NCBI GenBank assembly: GCA_934437695.1
Contig: CAKSAW010000044.1
Location: forward strand, 1 to 9,483
DNA: 9,483 bases
DNA from: an uncultured Blautia sp.
GTDB taxonomy: Bacteria > Bacillota > Clostridia > Lachnospirales > Lachnospiraceae
Direction of reading: 5' to 3'
How positions within the stretch are numbered: position 1 is the first letter of the stretch; the number at the start of each line of letters is the position of its first letter. Below the pieces are notes generated by a model. The model was given only the letters and a program-made list of their open reading frames with translations. It ran no database searches and was not told where the DNA came from. This document shows, in pieces, positions 1 to 5,929 of the stretch. The position numbers and the translations under genes are program-made.

Positions 1-243
1 ATGGACCGAATGGAGGAACGTCAGAAGCGTTTTGAAGAAGAGACCAGAAATAACTTTGCAGATATCAGACTGCATTTGGAGAACATAACGGATAGGAATA
101 TTTCTATCCTTGCAGAGAATCATCTGAATCTTATCAATAAGATGGATGTGTCGGCTACCTGGATGAACAGGATTATGATTAATGAGGTTAAGATGAATGC
201 TCTGACAGATCAGGTTGCCAGACTTCAGGCGAAATACAGTTAA
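1..243 (+). CDS. Coiled-coil protein of unknown function, C-terminal part
   Basis: An open frame runs from the first base to a TAA at 241-243, giving 80 residues. The ATG at base 1 may be an internal methionine, because the window cuts off everything upstream and no ribosome binding site can be examined; I treat the gene as probably 5'-truncated. The protein is highly charged and shows heptad-like spacing of Leu, Ile, Met and Val (for example around IRLHLENI and the terminal LTDQVARLQAKYS), which suggests an amphipathic or coiled-coil helix. There is no membrane segment, signal peptide, Cys motif or catalytic motif. I do not recognise a named family and assign no function. A 12-bp hairpin starting 32 nt after the stop is a plausible transcript end. 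Confidence 0.6.
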   Translation: MDRMEERQKRFEEETRNNFADIRLHLENITDRNISILAENHLNLINKMDVSATWMNRIMINEVKMNALTDQVARLQAKYS

Positions 244-274
244 GCTTCCAATGATGAAAATACGAACGGATAAA

Positions 275-303
275 AAAGGGAGAACCATTGAGGTTCTCCC
301 TTT
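275..303. terminator. Bidirectional intrinsic terminator
   Basis: A perfect 12-bp inverted repeat (275-286 pairs with 292-303) encloses a 5-nt loop. Read on the minus strand the stem ends in a run of six T (complement of the A-run 272-277), a good rho-independent terminator for the rubrerythrin transcript. On the plus strand the stem ends in TTT and is followed by an AT-rich stretch, so it may also stop the coiled-coil gene. It lies between two convergent genes, as expected. Confidence 0.88.
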
Positions 304-336
304 AAAAGATTTATTTTATGCGATTTTCTGATAGAA

Positions 337-882
337 TTATTCTCCGAAATATCTCTTAAGCAGACCAGCGAATGCTTTTCCGTGTCTTGCTTCGTCGCGA
401 GCCATTTCATGAACTGTGTCATGGATAGCGTCCAGGTTAGCTGCTTTAGCACGTTTAGCAAGATCTGTCTTTCCAGCTGTAGCGCCGTTCTCAGCTTCTA
501 CACGCATCTGAAGGTTTTTCTTTGTGCTGTCTGTTACAACTTCACCTAATAATTCAGCGAATTTAGCAGCATGTTCAGCTTCTTCGTAAGCTGCTTTCTC
601 GTAGTATAAACCGATTTCCGGATATCCTTCTCTGTGAGCAACTCTTGCCATTGCAAGGTACATACCAACTTCAGAGCATTCACCCTGGAAGTTTGCTCTT
701 AAGTCAGCCATGATATCTTCGCTGGATCCCTGAGCAACACCTACAACATGTTCAGAAGCCCATGACATTTCGCCTTCCTGTTTCACGAATTTGTCAGCTG
801 GTGCCTTACATACAGGACAGACTTCCGGAGCGTTCTCGCCTTCAAAAACATAACCACATACACTGCATACCCATTTTGCCAT
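337..882 (-). CDS. rbr: Reverse rubrerythrin (rubredoxin domain first)
   Basis: A 181-residue cytoplasmic non-haem iron protein that reduces hydrogen peroxide, and in clostridial homologues also oxygen, using NADH through a partner reductase. The rubredoxin domain is N-terminal: CxxC pairs at C6/C9 and C22/C25 bind one Fe. The ferritin-like four-helix domain follows, with diiron-ligand motifs GECSE (E68, E71), EEAEH (E101, H104), E131 and DEARH (E164, H167). In classical rubrerythrin the order is reversed; this arrangement is the 'reverse' type known from Clostridium acetobutylicum. I chose the ATG at 882 because AAAGGAG lies about 8 nt upstream and homology starts at [11 protein letters not shown]; an in-frame ATG at 960 would add 26 unrelated residues. 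It lies downstream of the PerR-like gene on the same strand, with its own promoter and operator, so peroxide-responsive derepression is likely. Confidence 0.95.
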   Translation of the reverse strand: MAKWVCSVCGYVFEGENAPEVCPVCKAPADKFVKQEGEMSWASEHVVGVAQGSSEDIMADLRANFQGECSEVGMYLAMARVAHREGYPEIGLYYEKAAYEEAEHAAKFAELLGEVVTDSTKKNLQMRVEAENGATAGKTDLAKRAKAANLDAIHDTVHEMARDEARHGKAFAGLLKRYFGE

Positions 883-921
883 AATTAAAATCTCCTTTTC
901 TGTAAATAATTTTATTGTTCG

Positions 922-950
922 GATGCCTGGGAAATCAAATCCACGGCATC
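922..950 (-). other. Stem-loop in rubrerythrin 5' leader
   Basis: GATGCC at 922-927 pairs with GGCATC at 945-950, and TGG 928-930 pairs with CCA 941-943, with one bulged base (944) and a 10-nt loop. It lies in the predicted leader of roughly 160 nt of the minus-strand rubrerythrin transcript, about 40 nt before the start codon. No U-run follows, so it is not a terminator. A role in mRNA stability or translation is only a guess. Confidence 0.4.
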
Positions 951-1014
951 TGTTGTTCATTTGTTTGCTGTTACTGACATATCACATATATGAAATGCGA
1001 TATAGAAAACTTTT

Positions 1015-1036
1015 AATAATAGTAATCGTTACTGTT
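1015..1036. promoter_or_regulatory. Fur/PerR-type operator upstream of rbr
   Basis: The core is the inverted repeat AGTAA-TCG-TTACT (1021-1033) inside an AT-rich 22-bp block. The block matches the block at 1562-1583 in front of the perR-like gene at 18 of 22 positions in the same orientation. It lies just downstream of the predicted rbr -10 box, where a bound repressor would block transcription. The regulator is presumably the adjacent PerR-like protein; a separate Fur protein cannot be excluded from the sequence of the site. Confidence 0.75.
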
Positions 1037-1050
1037 TTCTGTGACTTTAG

Positions 1051-1077
1051 ATTATCATACTTGATGTAAAAAGTCAA
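1051..1077 (-). promoter_or_regulatory. Promoter of rubrerythrin
   Basis: Read on the minus strand: -35 TTGACT (complement of 1072-1077), a 15-nt spacer and -10 GATAAT (complement of 1051-1056). The boxes are good but the spacer is short; an overlapping TATGAT would make it shorter. Transcription would start near 1044, directly before the operator. The promoter lies between the end of the perR-like gene and rbr, so rbr can be expressed separately from perR. Confidence 0.6.
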
Positions 1078-1097
1078 GTTTTATTTTATCTCTTTTA

Positions 1098-1523
1098 CTA
1101 TTTTTTATCATCAGGACTTTTTTTAAACATATTTTCAGTTTCTTTCAGACAATCCTCGCACAATCCGAAAAATCTTGCACTGTAATCGGTGATCTTTCCG
1201 CCAAAGTTCTCGCCTGCAAGTTCCATAATGTGATGGATCCCCTCATTCTCCAGGTCCATGATCCGTTCGCATCTGGTACACATGAAGTGGCAGTGTCTCT
1301 GAACACGCCCGTCAAAATGATCTGCCCCTGCAAAAGAGGAAAGCTTCTTGATCTCTCCCAGATCGGCAAGCAGAGATAAGTTGCGATATACCGTGCCGAG
1401 GCTGATATTTGGATAGATGAGCTTCATATTCTCATATACTACATCAGCAGTAGGATGATCTTTCCTTGTTCTGAGAAATTCTTTGATGGATTCTCTCTGA
1501 CGGCTGTATTTCAGTGTCGCCAT
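1098..1523 (-). CDS. perR: Fur-family peroxide-responsive repressor, PerR-like
   Basis: A 141-residue Fur-family transcription factor with an N-terminal winged helix (HPTADVVYENM, then SLGTVYRNLSLL as recognition helix, residues 41-52) and a C-terminal dimerisation and metal domain. Regulatory metal ligands align with Bacillus subtilis PerR: H23, D71, H77, H79 and D90, matching H37, D85, H91, H93 and D104. Asp at the last position is typical of peroxide-sensing PerR, whereas Fur usually has Glu, so I favour PerR. Structural zinc is held by C82xxC85 and C122xxC125. One feature is more Fur-like: the recognition helix reads YRNL, where B. subtilis PerR has YNNL. AAAGGAGG sits 6 nt before the ATG. 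Rubrerythrin follows on the same strand, and both promoters carry the same operator, which implies autoregulation and control of peroxide defence. Confidence 0.85.
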   Translation of the reverse strand: MATLKYSRQRESIKEFLRTRKDHPTADVVYENMKLIYPNISLGTVYRNLSLLADLGEIKKLSSFAGADHFDGRVQRHCHFMCTRCERIMDLENEGIHHIMELAGENFGGKITDYSARFFGLCEDCLKETENMFKKSPDDKK

Positions 1524-1561
1524 GGTATTCCTCCTTTCTCTGTTTTCAGTAGATTATTCTC

Positions 1562-1583
1562 AATAATGATAATCATTACTGAT
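1562..1583. promoter_or_regulatory. Fur/PerR-type operator, perR autoregulation
   Basis: It contains a perfect 7-1-7 inverted repeat, TAATGAT-A-ATCATTA (1564-1578). The 19 bases 1562-1580 match the classical Fur box GATAATGATAATCATTATC at 16 positions. It begins a few bases downstream of the -10 box of the perR-like promoter, the same arrangement as at rbr. By sequence it fits the Fur consensus at least as well as the PerR consensus TTATAATNATTATAA. Confidence 0.85.
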
Positions 1584-1589
1584 ATTGTT

Positions 1590-1618
1590 ACTATACAATA
1601 TTAGACTGATTTTGTCAA
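1590..1618 (-). promoter_or_regulatory. Promoter of the perR-like gene
   Basis: On the minus strand: -35 TTGACA (complement of 1613-1618), exactly 17 nt, then -10 TATAGT (complement of 1590-1595). Predicted start near 1583, giving a leader of about 60 nt. The operator at 1562-1583 would cover the start site. Confidence 0.85.
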
Positions 1619-1676
1619 GATATAAATATAATTTGTTTTAAAGAACCGAAGATCATCTCAGGTACTGTTATAACTC

Positions 1677-1713
1677 TTGTAGATTAGGAAGATACAGGCT
1701 ATAATATTATAGC
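1677..1713 (+). promoter_or_regulatory. Promoter of the thrE-like pair with overlapping palindrome
   Basis: A consensus -10 TATAAT at 1700-1705 lies 17 nt after a weak -35, TTGTAG (1677-1682). The -10 sits inside a perfect 16-bp palindrome, GCTATAATATTATAGC (1698-1713), which could be an operator. The half-sites resemble PerR half-sites but lack the central base of a 7-1-7 box. The first gene starts about 50 nt downstream of the palindrome. Confidence 0.55.
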
Positions 1714-1764
1714 AATTATTTTCACAGCTTTTTCGGAAGGCATAAAAGGTCGGGAGAGGAAACT

Positions 1765-2520
1765 ATGAACAGAAACGAAGCAGAAAAATATTTATACTGT
1801 GCCATGTCTGTGGGCGAGCAGCTGTTGGTCAGCGGCGCAGAAGTAGGCAGGGTGGAAGACACTATCCGACGGATCTGCCTGGCATATGGAGCAGAGCGAG
1901 CGGATGTATTTTCTATTACCTCCAGTATTGTTACTACCATATACGGACCGGATTTCGGAGTATGTACCCAGACACGCAGAGTCTCCGGAATGGTCAATAA
2001 CCTGGACAGGGTAGACCAGCTTAATCAGCTGTCCAGAGAGATATGTCAGGAAAAGCCTTCTTATGAAGAAATAAAGGAGAAACTCACACAGATACAGCAC
2101 AGACCCCATTATTCTTTCGGGGTACAGCTTGTGATCTATGCACTGGTATCCGGCTCCTTCTCAGTATTTTTTGGTGGAGACTGGAAGGATATGGCAGCTT
2201 CAGCTCTTATCGGTGTGCTGTTGAAATTTATTGAAGCTTTTGTAAAAAAAGGCTCTGTGAACTCACTGATCACTGCCCTGATCTGCTCCACAGTAGGTGG
2301 TTTCCTGGCGAATATGACTGTAAGGATAGGGCTCGGTGACCATGCGGATCTGATCAGTATCGGAAATATTATGCTCCTTATACCGGGAATTGCCTTTACC
2401 AATTCTCTCCGGGATATGTTTTCCGGAGATACGATCACCGGACTGATACGTTTTATGGAATCTATACTGCTGGCACTTGTGATCGCACTGGGATTCACAT
2501 TTGCAGGATTTATATTGTAA
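1765..2520 (+). CDS. Threonine/serine exporter, ThrE N-terminal-domain subunit
   Basis: A 251-residue membrane protein of the ThrE N-terminal family (DUF1212, YjjP-like). The cytoplasmic N-terminal part carries the family signature SGAEVGRVEDTIRRIC (about residues 23-38), followed from residue 118 by hydrophobic helices roughly at 118-136, 145-160, 165-185, 195-213 and 230-250. The segment IMLLIPGIAFTNSLRDMFSGD is the conserved PGIAF region of the family. In Corynebacterium ThrE the two domains are fused; here the second half is a separate gene 22 nt downstream, and the two proteins presumably form one exporter of L-threonine and L-serine. Substrate is inferred from the family. GGGAGAGG lies 5 nt before the ATG. 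The gene is divergent from the perR-like gene across a 241-bp spacer. Confidence 0.88.
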   Translation: MNRNEAEKYLYCAMSVGEQLLVSGAEVGRVEDTIRRICLAYGAERADVFSITSSIVTTIYGPDFGVCTQTRRVSGMVNNLDRVDQLNQLSREICQEKPSYEEIKEKLTQIQHRPHYSFGVQLVIYALVSGSFSVFFGGDWKDMAASALIGVLLKFIEAFVKKGSVNSLITALICSTVGGFLANMTVRIGLGDHADLISIGNIMLLIPGIAFTNSLRDMFSGDTITGLIRFMESILLALVIALGFTFAGFIL

Positions 2521-2542
2521 CAGGAAGTTAGAGGAACAGGAA

Positions 2543-2998
2543 ATGCGGGAATTTATTCAACTGATGGCAGCTCTCCTTGGTTCACTGGGGTTTGCCATAT
2601 TATTTAATATCAGAGGGAAAAAAGTAATATTTGCCACTATCGGTGGTTTTCTGTCCTGGGCAGCTTATCTGGCAGCAGCCTGTATAGATGTAAATCCCTA
2701 TTTCTGTGGATTTATTGCTACAGTACTGACAACCTTATACGCAGAGATCATGGCCCGTGTGCTTAAAACTCCGGTTACCGTATTCCTGGTATCTGCAACC
2801 ATTCCCCTGATTCCGGGTGCGTCTCTTTATCGTGCCATGAACTGCCTTATGCACAGAAATTATGCCGGATTTTCAAAAGAAGGAATCTATACACTTCTTT
2901 TTGCAGCCAGCATGTCTGCAGGGATTACTTTTACTACTGTGGTCTTCCGAATGATCTGGAGGCAGCTTTACAGTGGCCGGAGCATACACATCCGCTGA
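2543..2998 (+). CDS. Threonine/serine exporter, ThrE C-terminal-domain subunit
   Basis: A 151-residue integral membrane protein of the DUF3815 / ThrE_2 family (YjjB-like), with hydrophobic helices around residues 5-22, 28-47, 53-70, 78-92 and 115-137. The segment PLIPGASLYRAM (about 87-98) matches the conserved proline-glycine motif of the family. I start at the ATG at 2543, where GAGGAACAGGAA supplies a modest Shine-Dalgarno; a TTG at 2501 in the same frame would overlap the previous gene and add 14 residues that do not look conserved. It follows its partner by 22 nt and is almost certainly cotranscribed. Confidence 0.85.
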   Translation: MREFIQLMAALLGSLGFAILFNIRGKKVIFATIGGFLSWAAYLAAACIDVNPYFCGFIATVLTTLYAEIMARVLKTPVTVFLVSATIPLIPGASLYRAMNCLMHRNYAGFSKEGIYTLLFAASMSAGITFTTVVFRMIWRQLYSGRSIHIR

Positions 2999-3007
2999 AA
3001 ACTGAGG

Positions 3008-3036
3008 TTTACAATTTTTGCATAAACAGCTATAAT
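3008..3036 (+). promoter_or_regulatory. Promoter of metG
   Basis: TTTACA (3008-3013), a 17-nt spacer and TATAAT (3031-3036) form a near-consensus sigma-A promoter just after the stop of the ThrE partner. The predicted start near 3043 gives a leader of about 100 nt before metG. Confidence 0.8.
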
Positions 3037-3068
3037 ACAATGAGAATAATTAATTTTAATATTGATTT

Positions 3069-3116
3069 CCCTGCTCCATGAGGACTTATATTCTGACCTT
3101 GCTGGGGAGGGTTTTT
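3069..3116 (+). terminator. Terminator-like hairpin in the metG leader
   Basis: Bases 3069-3077 (CCCTGCTCC) pair with 3104-3111 (GGGGAGGG), with one bulged G and one G.U pair, and TTTTT follows at 3112-3116. The 26-nt loop is large, so the hairpin is weaker than a standard terminator. It may end the thrE-like transcript. Because the metG promoter lies upstream of it, it could also attenuate metG. I see no T-box sequence (TGGNACCGCG) in this leader. Confidence 0.45.
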
Positions 3117-3143
3117 ACATTTTAAATGAAGGAGATCCAATCA

Positions 3144-5099
3144 ATGGAAAAACAGAAATATTACATTACTACTGCCATAGCCTACACTTCAGGCAAACCT
3201 CATATCGGTAATACTTATGAAGCTGTCTTAGCTGATGCAATCGCACGTTATAAACGTCAGCAGGGATACGATGTATTCTTCCAGACAGGAACTGACGAAC
3301 ATGGCCAGAAGATCGAATTAAAGGCTGAAGAAGCAGGCATCACACCAAAAGAATTCGTAGATAATGTATCCGGTGAAATCAGAAATATCTGGGATCTGAT
3401 GAACACATCCTATGACAAATTCATCAGAACAACAGATGAAGACCACGAAAAACAGGTTCAGAAAATCTTCAAAAAGATGTATGCAAAAGGAGATATCTAC
3501 AAAGGACATTATGAAGGAATGTATTGTACACCATGCGAATCCTTCTTTACAGAATCCCAGCTTGTAGACGGTAAATGTCCTGACTGCGGACGTCCATGTG
3601 TACCTGCAAAAGAAGAGGCTTATTTCTTCAAAATGAGCAAATATGCAGACAGACTTATTGAGCACATTAAGACTCATCCGGATTTCATCCAGCCGGAATC
3701 CCGTAAGAATGAGATGATGAATAACTTCCTTCTCCCGGGCCTTCAGGATCTCTGCGTATCCAGAACATCCTTTAAATGGGGAATCCCGGTAGATTTCGAT
3801 CCGAAACACGTTGTATATGTATGGCTTGATGCCCTTACAAACTATATCACAGGAATCGGCTATGACTGCGATGGGGAAAGCACAGAACAGTTCAGCAAGC
3901 TGTGGCCTGCAGATCTTCACCTTATCGGTAAAGATATCATCCGTTTCCATACAATTTACTGGCCGATTTTCCTGATGTCACTGGATCTTCCTCTTCCGAA
4001 ACAGGTATTCGGACATCCGTGGCTTCTTCAGGGTGATGGCAAGATGAGTAAGTCCAAAGGAAATGTACTCTACGCAGATGAACTGGTAGATTTCTTTGGT
4101 GTAGATGCAGTGCGTTACTTCGTACTTCATGAAATGCCATTCGAGAATGATGGTGTTATCACATGGGAACTGATGGTAGAGCGTCTTAATTCTGAGCTTG
4201 CAAATACTCTCGGAAACCTTGTAAACCGTACAATCTCCATGTCCAACAAGTATTTCGGAGGTGTGGTAGAGAACAAGGGCGTAGCTGAGCCTGTAGATGA
4301 TGACCTTAAGAACTTTATCCTTTCCGTACCTGCAAAGGTAAATGAAAAGATGGATAAACTCCGTGTAGCAGATGCGATGACAGAAGTATTTACAATCTTC
4401 AAACGCTGCAACAAATACATTGATGAGACAATGCCATGGGCACTTGCAAAGGATGAGGAGAAGAAAGACCGCCTTGCAACAGTTCTCTACAACCTGGTTG
4501 AGGGAATCTGCATTGGTGCAACTCTTCTGAAATCCTTTATGCCGGAAACAACAGAGAGAATCCTTGCTCAGTTAAGTGCAGAGGACAGAACTCTTGAGAA
4601 TCTTAACACATTTGGTCTGTATCCGTCAGGAAACAAGGTAACTGAGAAACCGGAGATTCTTTTTGCACGTCTTGATCTGAAGGAAGTGCTTGCAAAAGTT
4701 GCAGAGCTTCATCCGCCAAAAGCAGAAGAGCCGGAAGAAGAAAAAGAAGATGTGATCGATATTGAAGCGAAACCGGAGATCACATTTGATGATTTCGAAA
4801 AACTTCAGTTCCAGGTTGGTAAGATCATCTCCTGTGAGGAAGTAAAGAAATCAAAAAAACTTCTCTGCTCACAGGTACAGATCGGAAGCCAGGTACGTCA
4901 GATCGTATCAGGAATTAAAGCACACTACAGTGCAGAAGAAATGGTCGGCAAAAAAGTAATGGTAGTGACTAACCTGAAACCTGCCAAACTTGCAGGAATC
5001 CTCAGTGAAGGAATGATCCTCTGTGCAGAAGATGCAGAGGGAAATCTGTCACTTATGGTACCGGAAAAAGAGATGCCTGCAGGAGCAGAAATCTGCTGA
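3144..5099 (+). CDS. metG: Methionyl-tRNA synthetase
   Basis: A 651-residue class I aminoacyl-tRNA synthetase that charges tRNA-Met with methionine in the cytoplasm. The Rossmann catalytic core carries HIGN (residues 20-23, the HIGH motif), GTDEHG (49-54) and KMSKS (300-304). The zinc-binding insertion shows C128xxC131 and C145xxC148. The anticodon-binding helical domain follows. After an acidic Glu/Lys-rich linker (PKAEEPEEEKED, near 530), a C-terminal OB-fold tRNA-binding domain of the EMAP/Arc1p type occupies about 547-651, which makes this the long, homodimeric type. I start at the ATG at 3144 because AAGGAGAT (3129-3136) lies 7 nt upstream; an ATG at 3126 precedes this Shine-Dalgarno and is unlikely. 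The gene has its own promoter. In many Firmicutes metG directly precedes tatD; here moaC and mogA lie between them. Confidence 0.97.
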   Translation: MEKQKYYITTAIAYTSGKPHIGNTYEAVLADAIARYKRQQGYDVFFQTGTDEHGQKIELKAEEAGITPKEFVDNVSGEIRNIWDLMNTSYDKFIRTTDEDHEKQVQKIFKKMYAKGDIYKGHYEGMYCTPCESFFTESQLVDGKCPDCGRPCVPAKEEAYFFKMSKYADRLIEHIKTHPDFIQPESRKNEMMNNFLLPGLQDLCVSRTSFKWGIPVDFDPKHVVYVWLDALTNYITGIGYDCDGESTEQFSKLWPADLHLIGKDIIRFHTIYWPIFLMSLDLPLPKQVFGHPWLLQGDGKMSKSKGNVLYADELVDFFGVDAVRYFVLHEMPFENDGVITWELMVERLNSELANTLGNLVNRTISMSNKYFGGVVENKGVAEPVDDDLKNFILSVPAKVNEKMDKLRVADAMTEVFTIFKRCNKYIDETMPWALAKDEEKKDRLATVLYNLVEGICIGATLLKSFMPETTERILAQLSAEDRTLENLNTFGLYPSGNKVTEKPEILFARLDLKEVLAKVAELHPPKAEEPEEEKEDVIDIEAKPEITFDDFEKLQFQVGKIISCEEVKKSKKLLCSQVQIGSQVRQIVSGIKAHYSAEEMVGKKVMVVTNLKPAKLAGILSEGMILCAEDAEGNLSLMVPEKEMPAGAEIC

Positions 5100-5174
5100 T
5101 TTCTGCATTGCAAAGAGTATTACCGGGTAAGTAACAAGTTGTAATAAATTTGTAGAAAATTTACGAATATTAGC

Positions 5175-5203
5175 TTGACAAATGCACTCTCAAAAGATAT
5201 ATT
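5175..5203 (+). promoter_or_regulatory. Promoter of the moaC leader and operon
   Basis: TTGACA (5175-5180, full consensus), a 17-nt spacer and TATATT (5198-5203, five of six) form a strong sigma-A promoter. It places the transcript start near 5210, which leaves about 160 nt of leader before moaC. The stretch 5100-5174, between metG and this promoter, shows no clear terminator or gene. Confidence 0.85.
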
Positions 5204-5233
5204 AATAATTAGATAAAGGGGAGTGACTGACTC

Positions 5234-5269
5234 ATGATTATTCATGATGTCGTCAATTTCGGTGGGTAA
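5234..5269 (+). CDS. Possible 11-codon leader peptide in the moaC leader
   Basis: ATG at 5234 opens a frame encoding MIIHDVVNFGG and ending in TAA at 5267-5269. AAAGGGGAG (5215-5223) lies 10 nt upstream, an acceptable though long Shine-Dalgarno spacing. The codons overlap the whole 5' arm of the antiterminator stem (5250-5260), so a translating ribosome would open that stem and favour the terminator. There is no run of one amino acid as in classical amino-acid attenuators. The frame may be chance within a structured RNA, and translation is unproven. Confidence 0.3.
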   Translation: MIIHDVVNFGG

Positions 5270-5296
5270 AGACTCCAACCGTATCGTGATGAAATG

Positions 5297-5343
5297 ACGA
5301 GGCTTTTATTGTATGTTCCCGTACAATAAGAGCCTCGTTTTTT
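5297..5343 (+). terminator. Intrinsic terminator in the moaC leader
   Basis: Bases 5297-5313 pair with 5322-5338 in a 17-bp stem with one G.U pair and an 8-nt loop, followed by a run of six T (5338-5343). It lies between a strong promoter and the moaC ribosome binding site, so unregulated it would prevent moaC expression. Its first bases (5297-5300) are also the 3' end of the alternative upstream stem, the signature of conditional termination. Confidence 0.9.
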
Positions 5344-5372
5344 ATAAAAACTTAAGCAGGGGGATTTGGATC

Positions 5373-5849
5373 ATGTCAGAGGGTTTTAATCATTTTGATG
5401 AAAATGGAAATGCTGTTATGGTAGACGTTTCCGGGAAAAATATTACCAGCAGAACTGCAGTTGCCACAGGTGAGATTCATGTGGGAGAGGCTATTATGGC
5501 GGCTGTGAAGGATGGTTCTGTGAAAAAGGGAGATGTACTTGGCGTGGCGCGTGTAGCAGGTATCATGGGAGTTAAGAGGACGTCTGAACTGATTCCCATG
5601 TGTCATCCTTTGCCTATCCAGAAATGTTCTGTGGATTATGAACTGGATGAGGAAAAAGGGATTATCCGTGCATTCTGCACAGTAAAGACAGAAGGAAAAA
5701 CAGGCGTGGAGATGGAAGCGCTGACAGGCGTGCAGGTGACACTTCTTACTATTTATGATATGTGCAAAGCCATCGATAAGCATATGGTGATGTCAAATGT
5801 CCATCTGGTTGAAAAGACCGGAGGAAAAAGCGGGGATTTTCATTTTTGA
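5373..5849 (+). CDS. moaC: Cyclic pyranopterin monophosphate synthase MoaC
   Basis: A 158-residue cytoplasmic enzyme that converts 3',8-cyclo-7,8-dihydro-GTP, made by MoaA, into cyclic pyranopterin monophosphate in molybdenum cofactor synthesis. Family motifs are complete: VDVSGK near the N-terminus, K51/K52, MCHPLPI (76-82), [16 protein letters not shown] (105-120) and YDMCKAIDK (128-136). D129 and K132 correspond to the catalytic D128 and K131 of the Escherichia coli enzyme. MoaC normally forms a hexamer. Length is normal for the family. The ATG at 5373 follows AGGGGG by 9 nt; longer in-frame readings would start inside the leader terminator and are excluded. It is the first gene after the structured leader, and mogA follows 80 nt later. 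moaA, moaE, moaD and moeA are not in the window. Confidence 0.96.
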   Translation: MSEGFNHFDENGNAVMVDVSGKNITSRTAVATGEIHVGEAIMAAVKDGSVKKGDVLGVARVAGIMGVKRTSELIPMCHPLPIQKCSVDYELDEEKGIIRAFCTVKTEGKTGVEMEALTGVQVTLLTIYDMCKAIDKHMVMSNVHLVEKTGGKSGDFHF

Positions 5850-5929
5850 TCAAAGCAGACAGTGAGTGTGGATTTTTATCTGAAAAAATTTGTTGGTTGA
5901 GACAAAGGAAATATGGAGGTTTTTATAAG

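Larger units (their letters stand above)
5210..5345 (+). ncRNA. Candidate cis-regulatory leader RNA (riboswitch-like) of moaC
   Basis: This leader can adopt two exclusive folds. In fold one, TCGTCA-a-TTTC (5250-5260) pairs with GAAATGACGA (5291-5300): ten pairs with one bulged A. The stem encloses GGTgGG/CCaACC (5261-5266 with 5275-5280). In fold two, the 3' arm of that stem joins a 17-bp terminator beginning at 5297. Further pairings are possible: CATGA/TCATG (5233-5237 with 5242-5246), and GGAGT (5220-5224) with ACTCC (5272-5276), the latter forming a pseudoknot-like contact. The layout, a compact folded domain followed by an overlapping terminator, is the usual expression platform of Firmicute riboswitches. 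It does not resemble the much larger Moco RNA motif as I know it, nor a T-box. Ligand unknown; molybdenum cofactor, a precursor, or molybdate/tungstate would fit the operon. Confidence 0.7.

Noticed and set aside
883..960. Upstream in-frame ATG extending rubrerythrin by 26 residues
   Set aside because: The extension contains the leader hairpin and the Shine-Dalgarno of the internal start at 882, and the extra residues do not resemble the family.
3078..3125. 15-codon ORF (ATG at 3078, TAA at 3123-3125) in the metG leader, ending directly before an in-frame-less ATG at 3126
   Set aside because: There is no Shine-Dalgarno upstream (the preceding bases are pyrimidine-rich), and it lies inside the hairpin. 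Probably chance.
3318..3950. 210-codon minus-strand ORF opposite metG
   Set aside because: It is antisense to a clearly conserved MetRS frame, its translation shows no family motif, and it has no plausible start signals.
5210..5345. T-box, Moco riboswitch, fluoride or c-di-GMP riboswitch as identity of the moaC leader
   Set aside because: The characteristic sequences I know for these classes are not present. The leader is kept as unassigned; a covariance search would be needed to exclude divergent members.
5846..5929. N-terminal extension of MogA from a TTG at 5846
   Set aside because: No ribosome binding site, and the family begins at MKRVAIIT, where GGAGG is correctly placed.
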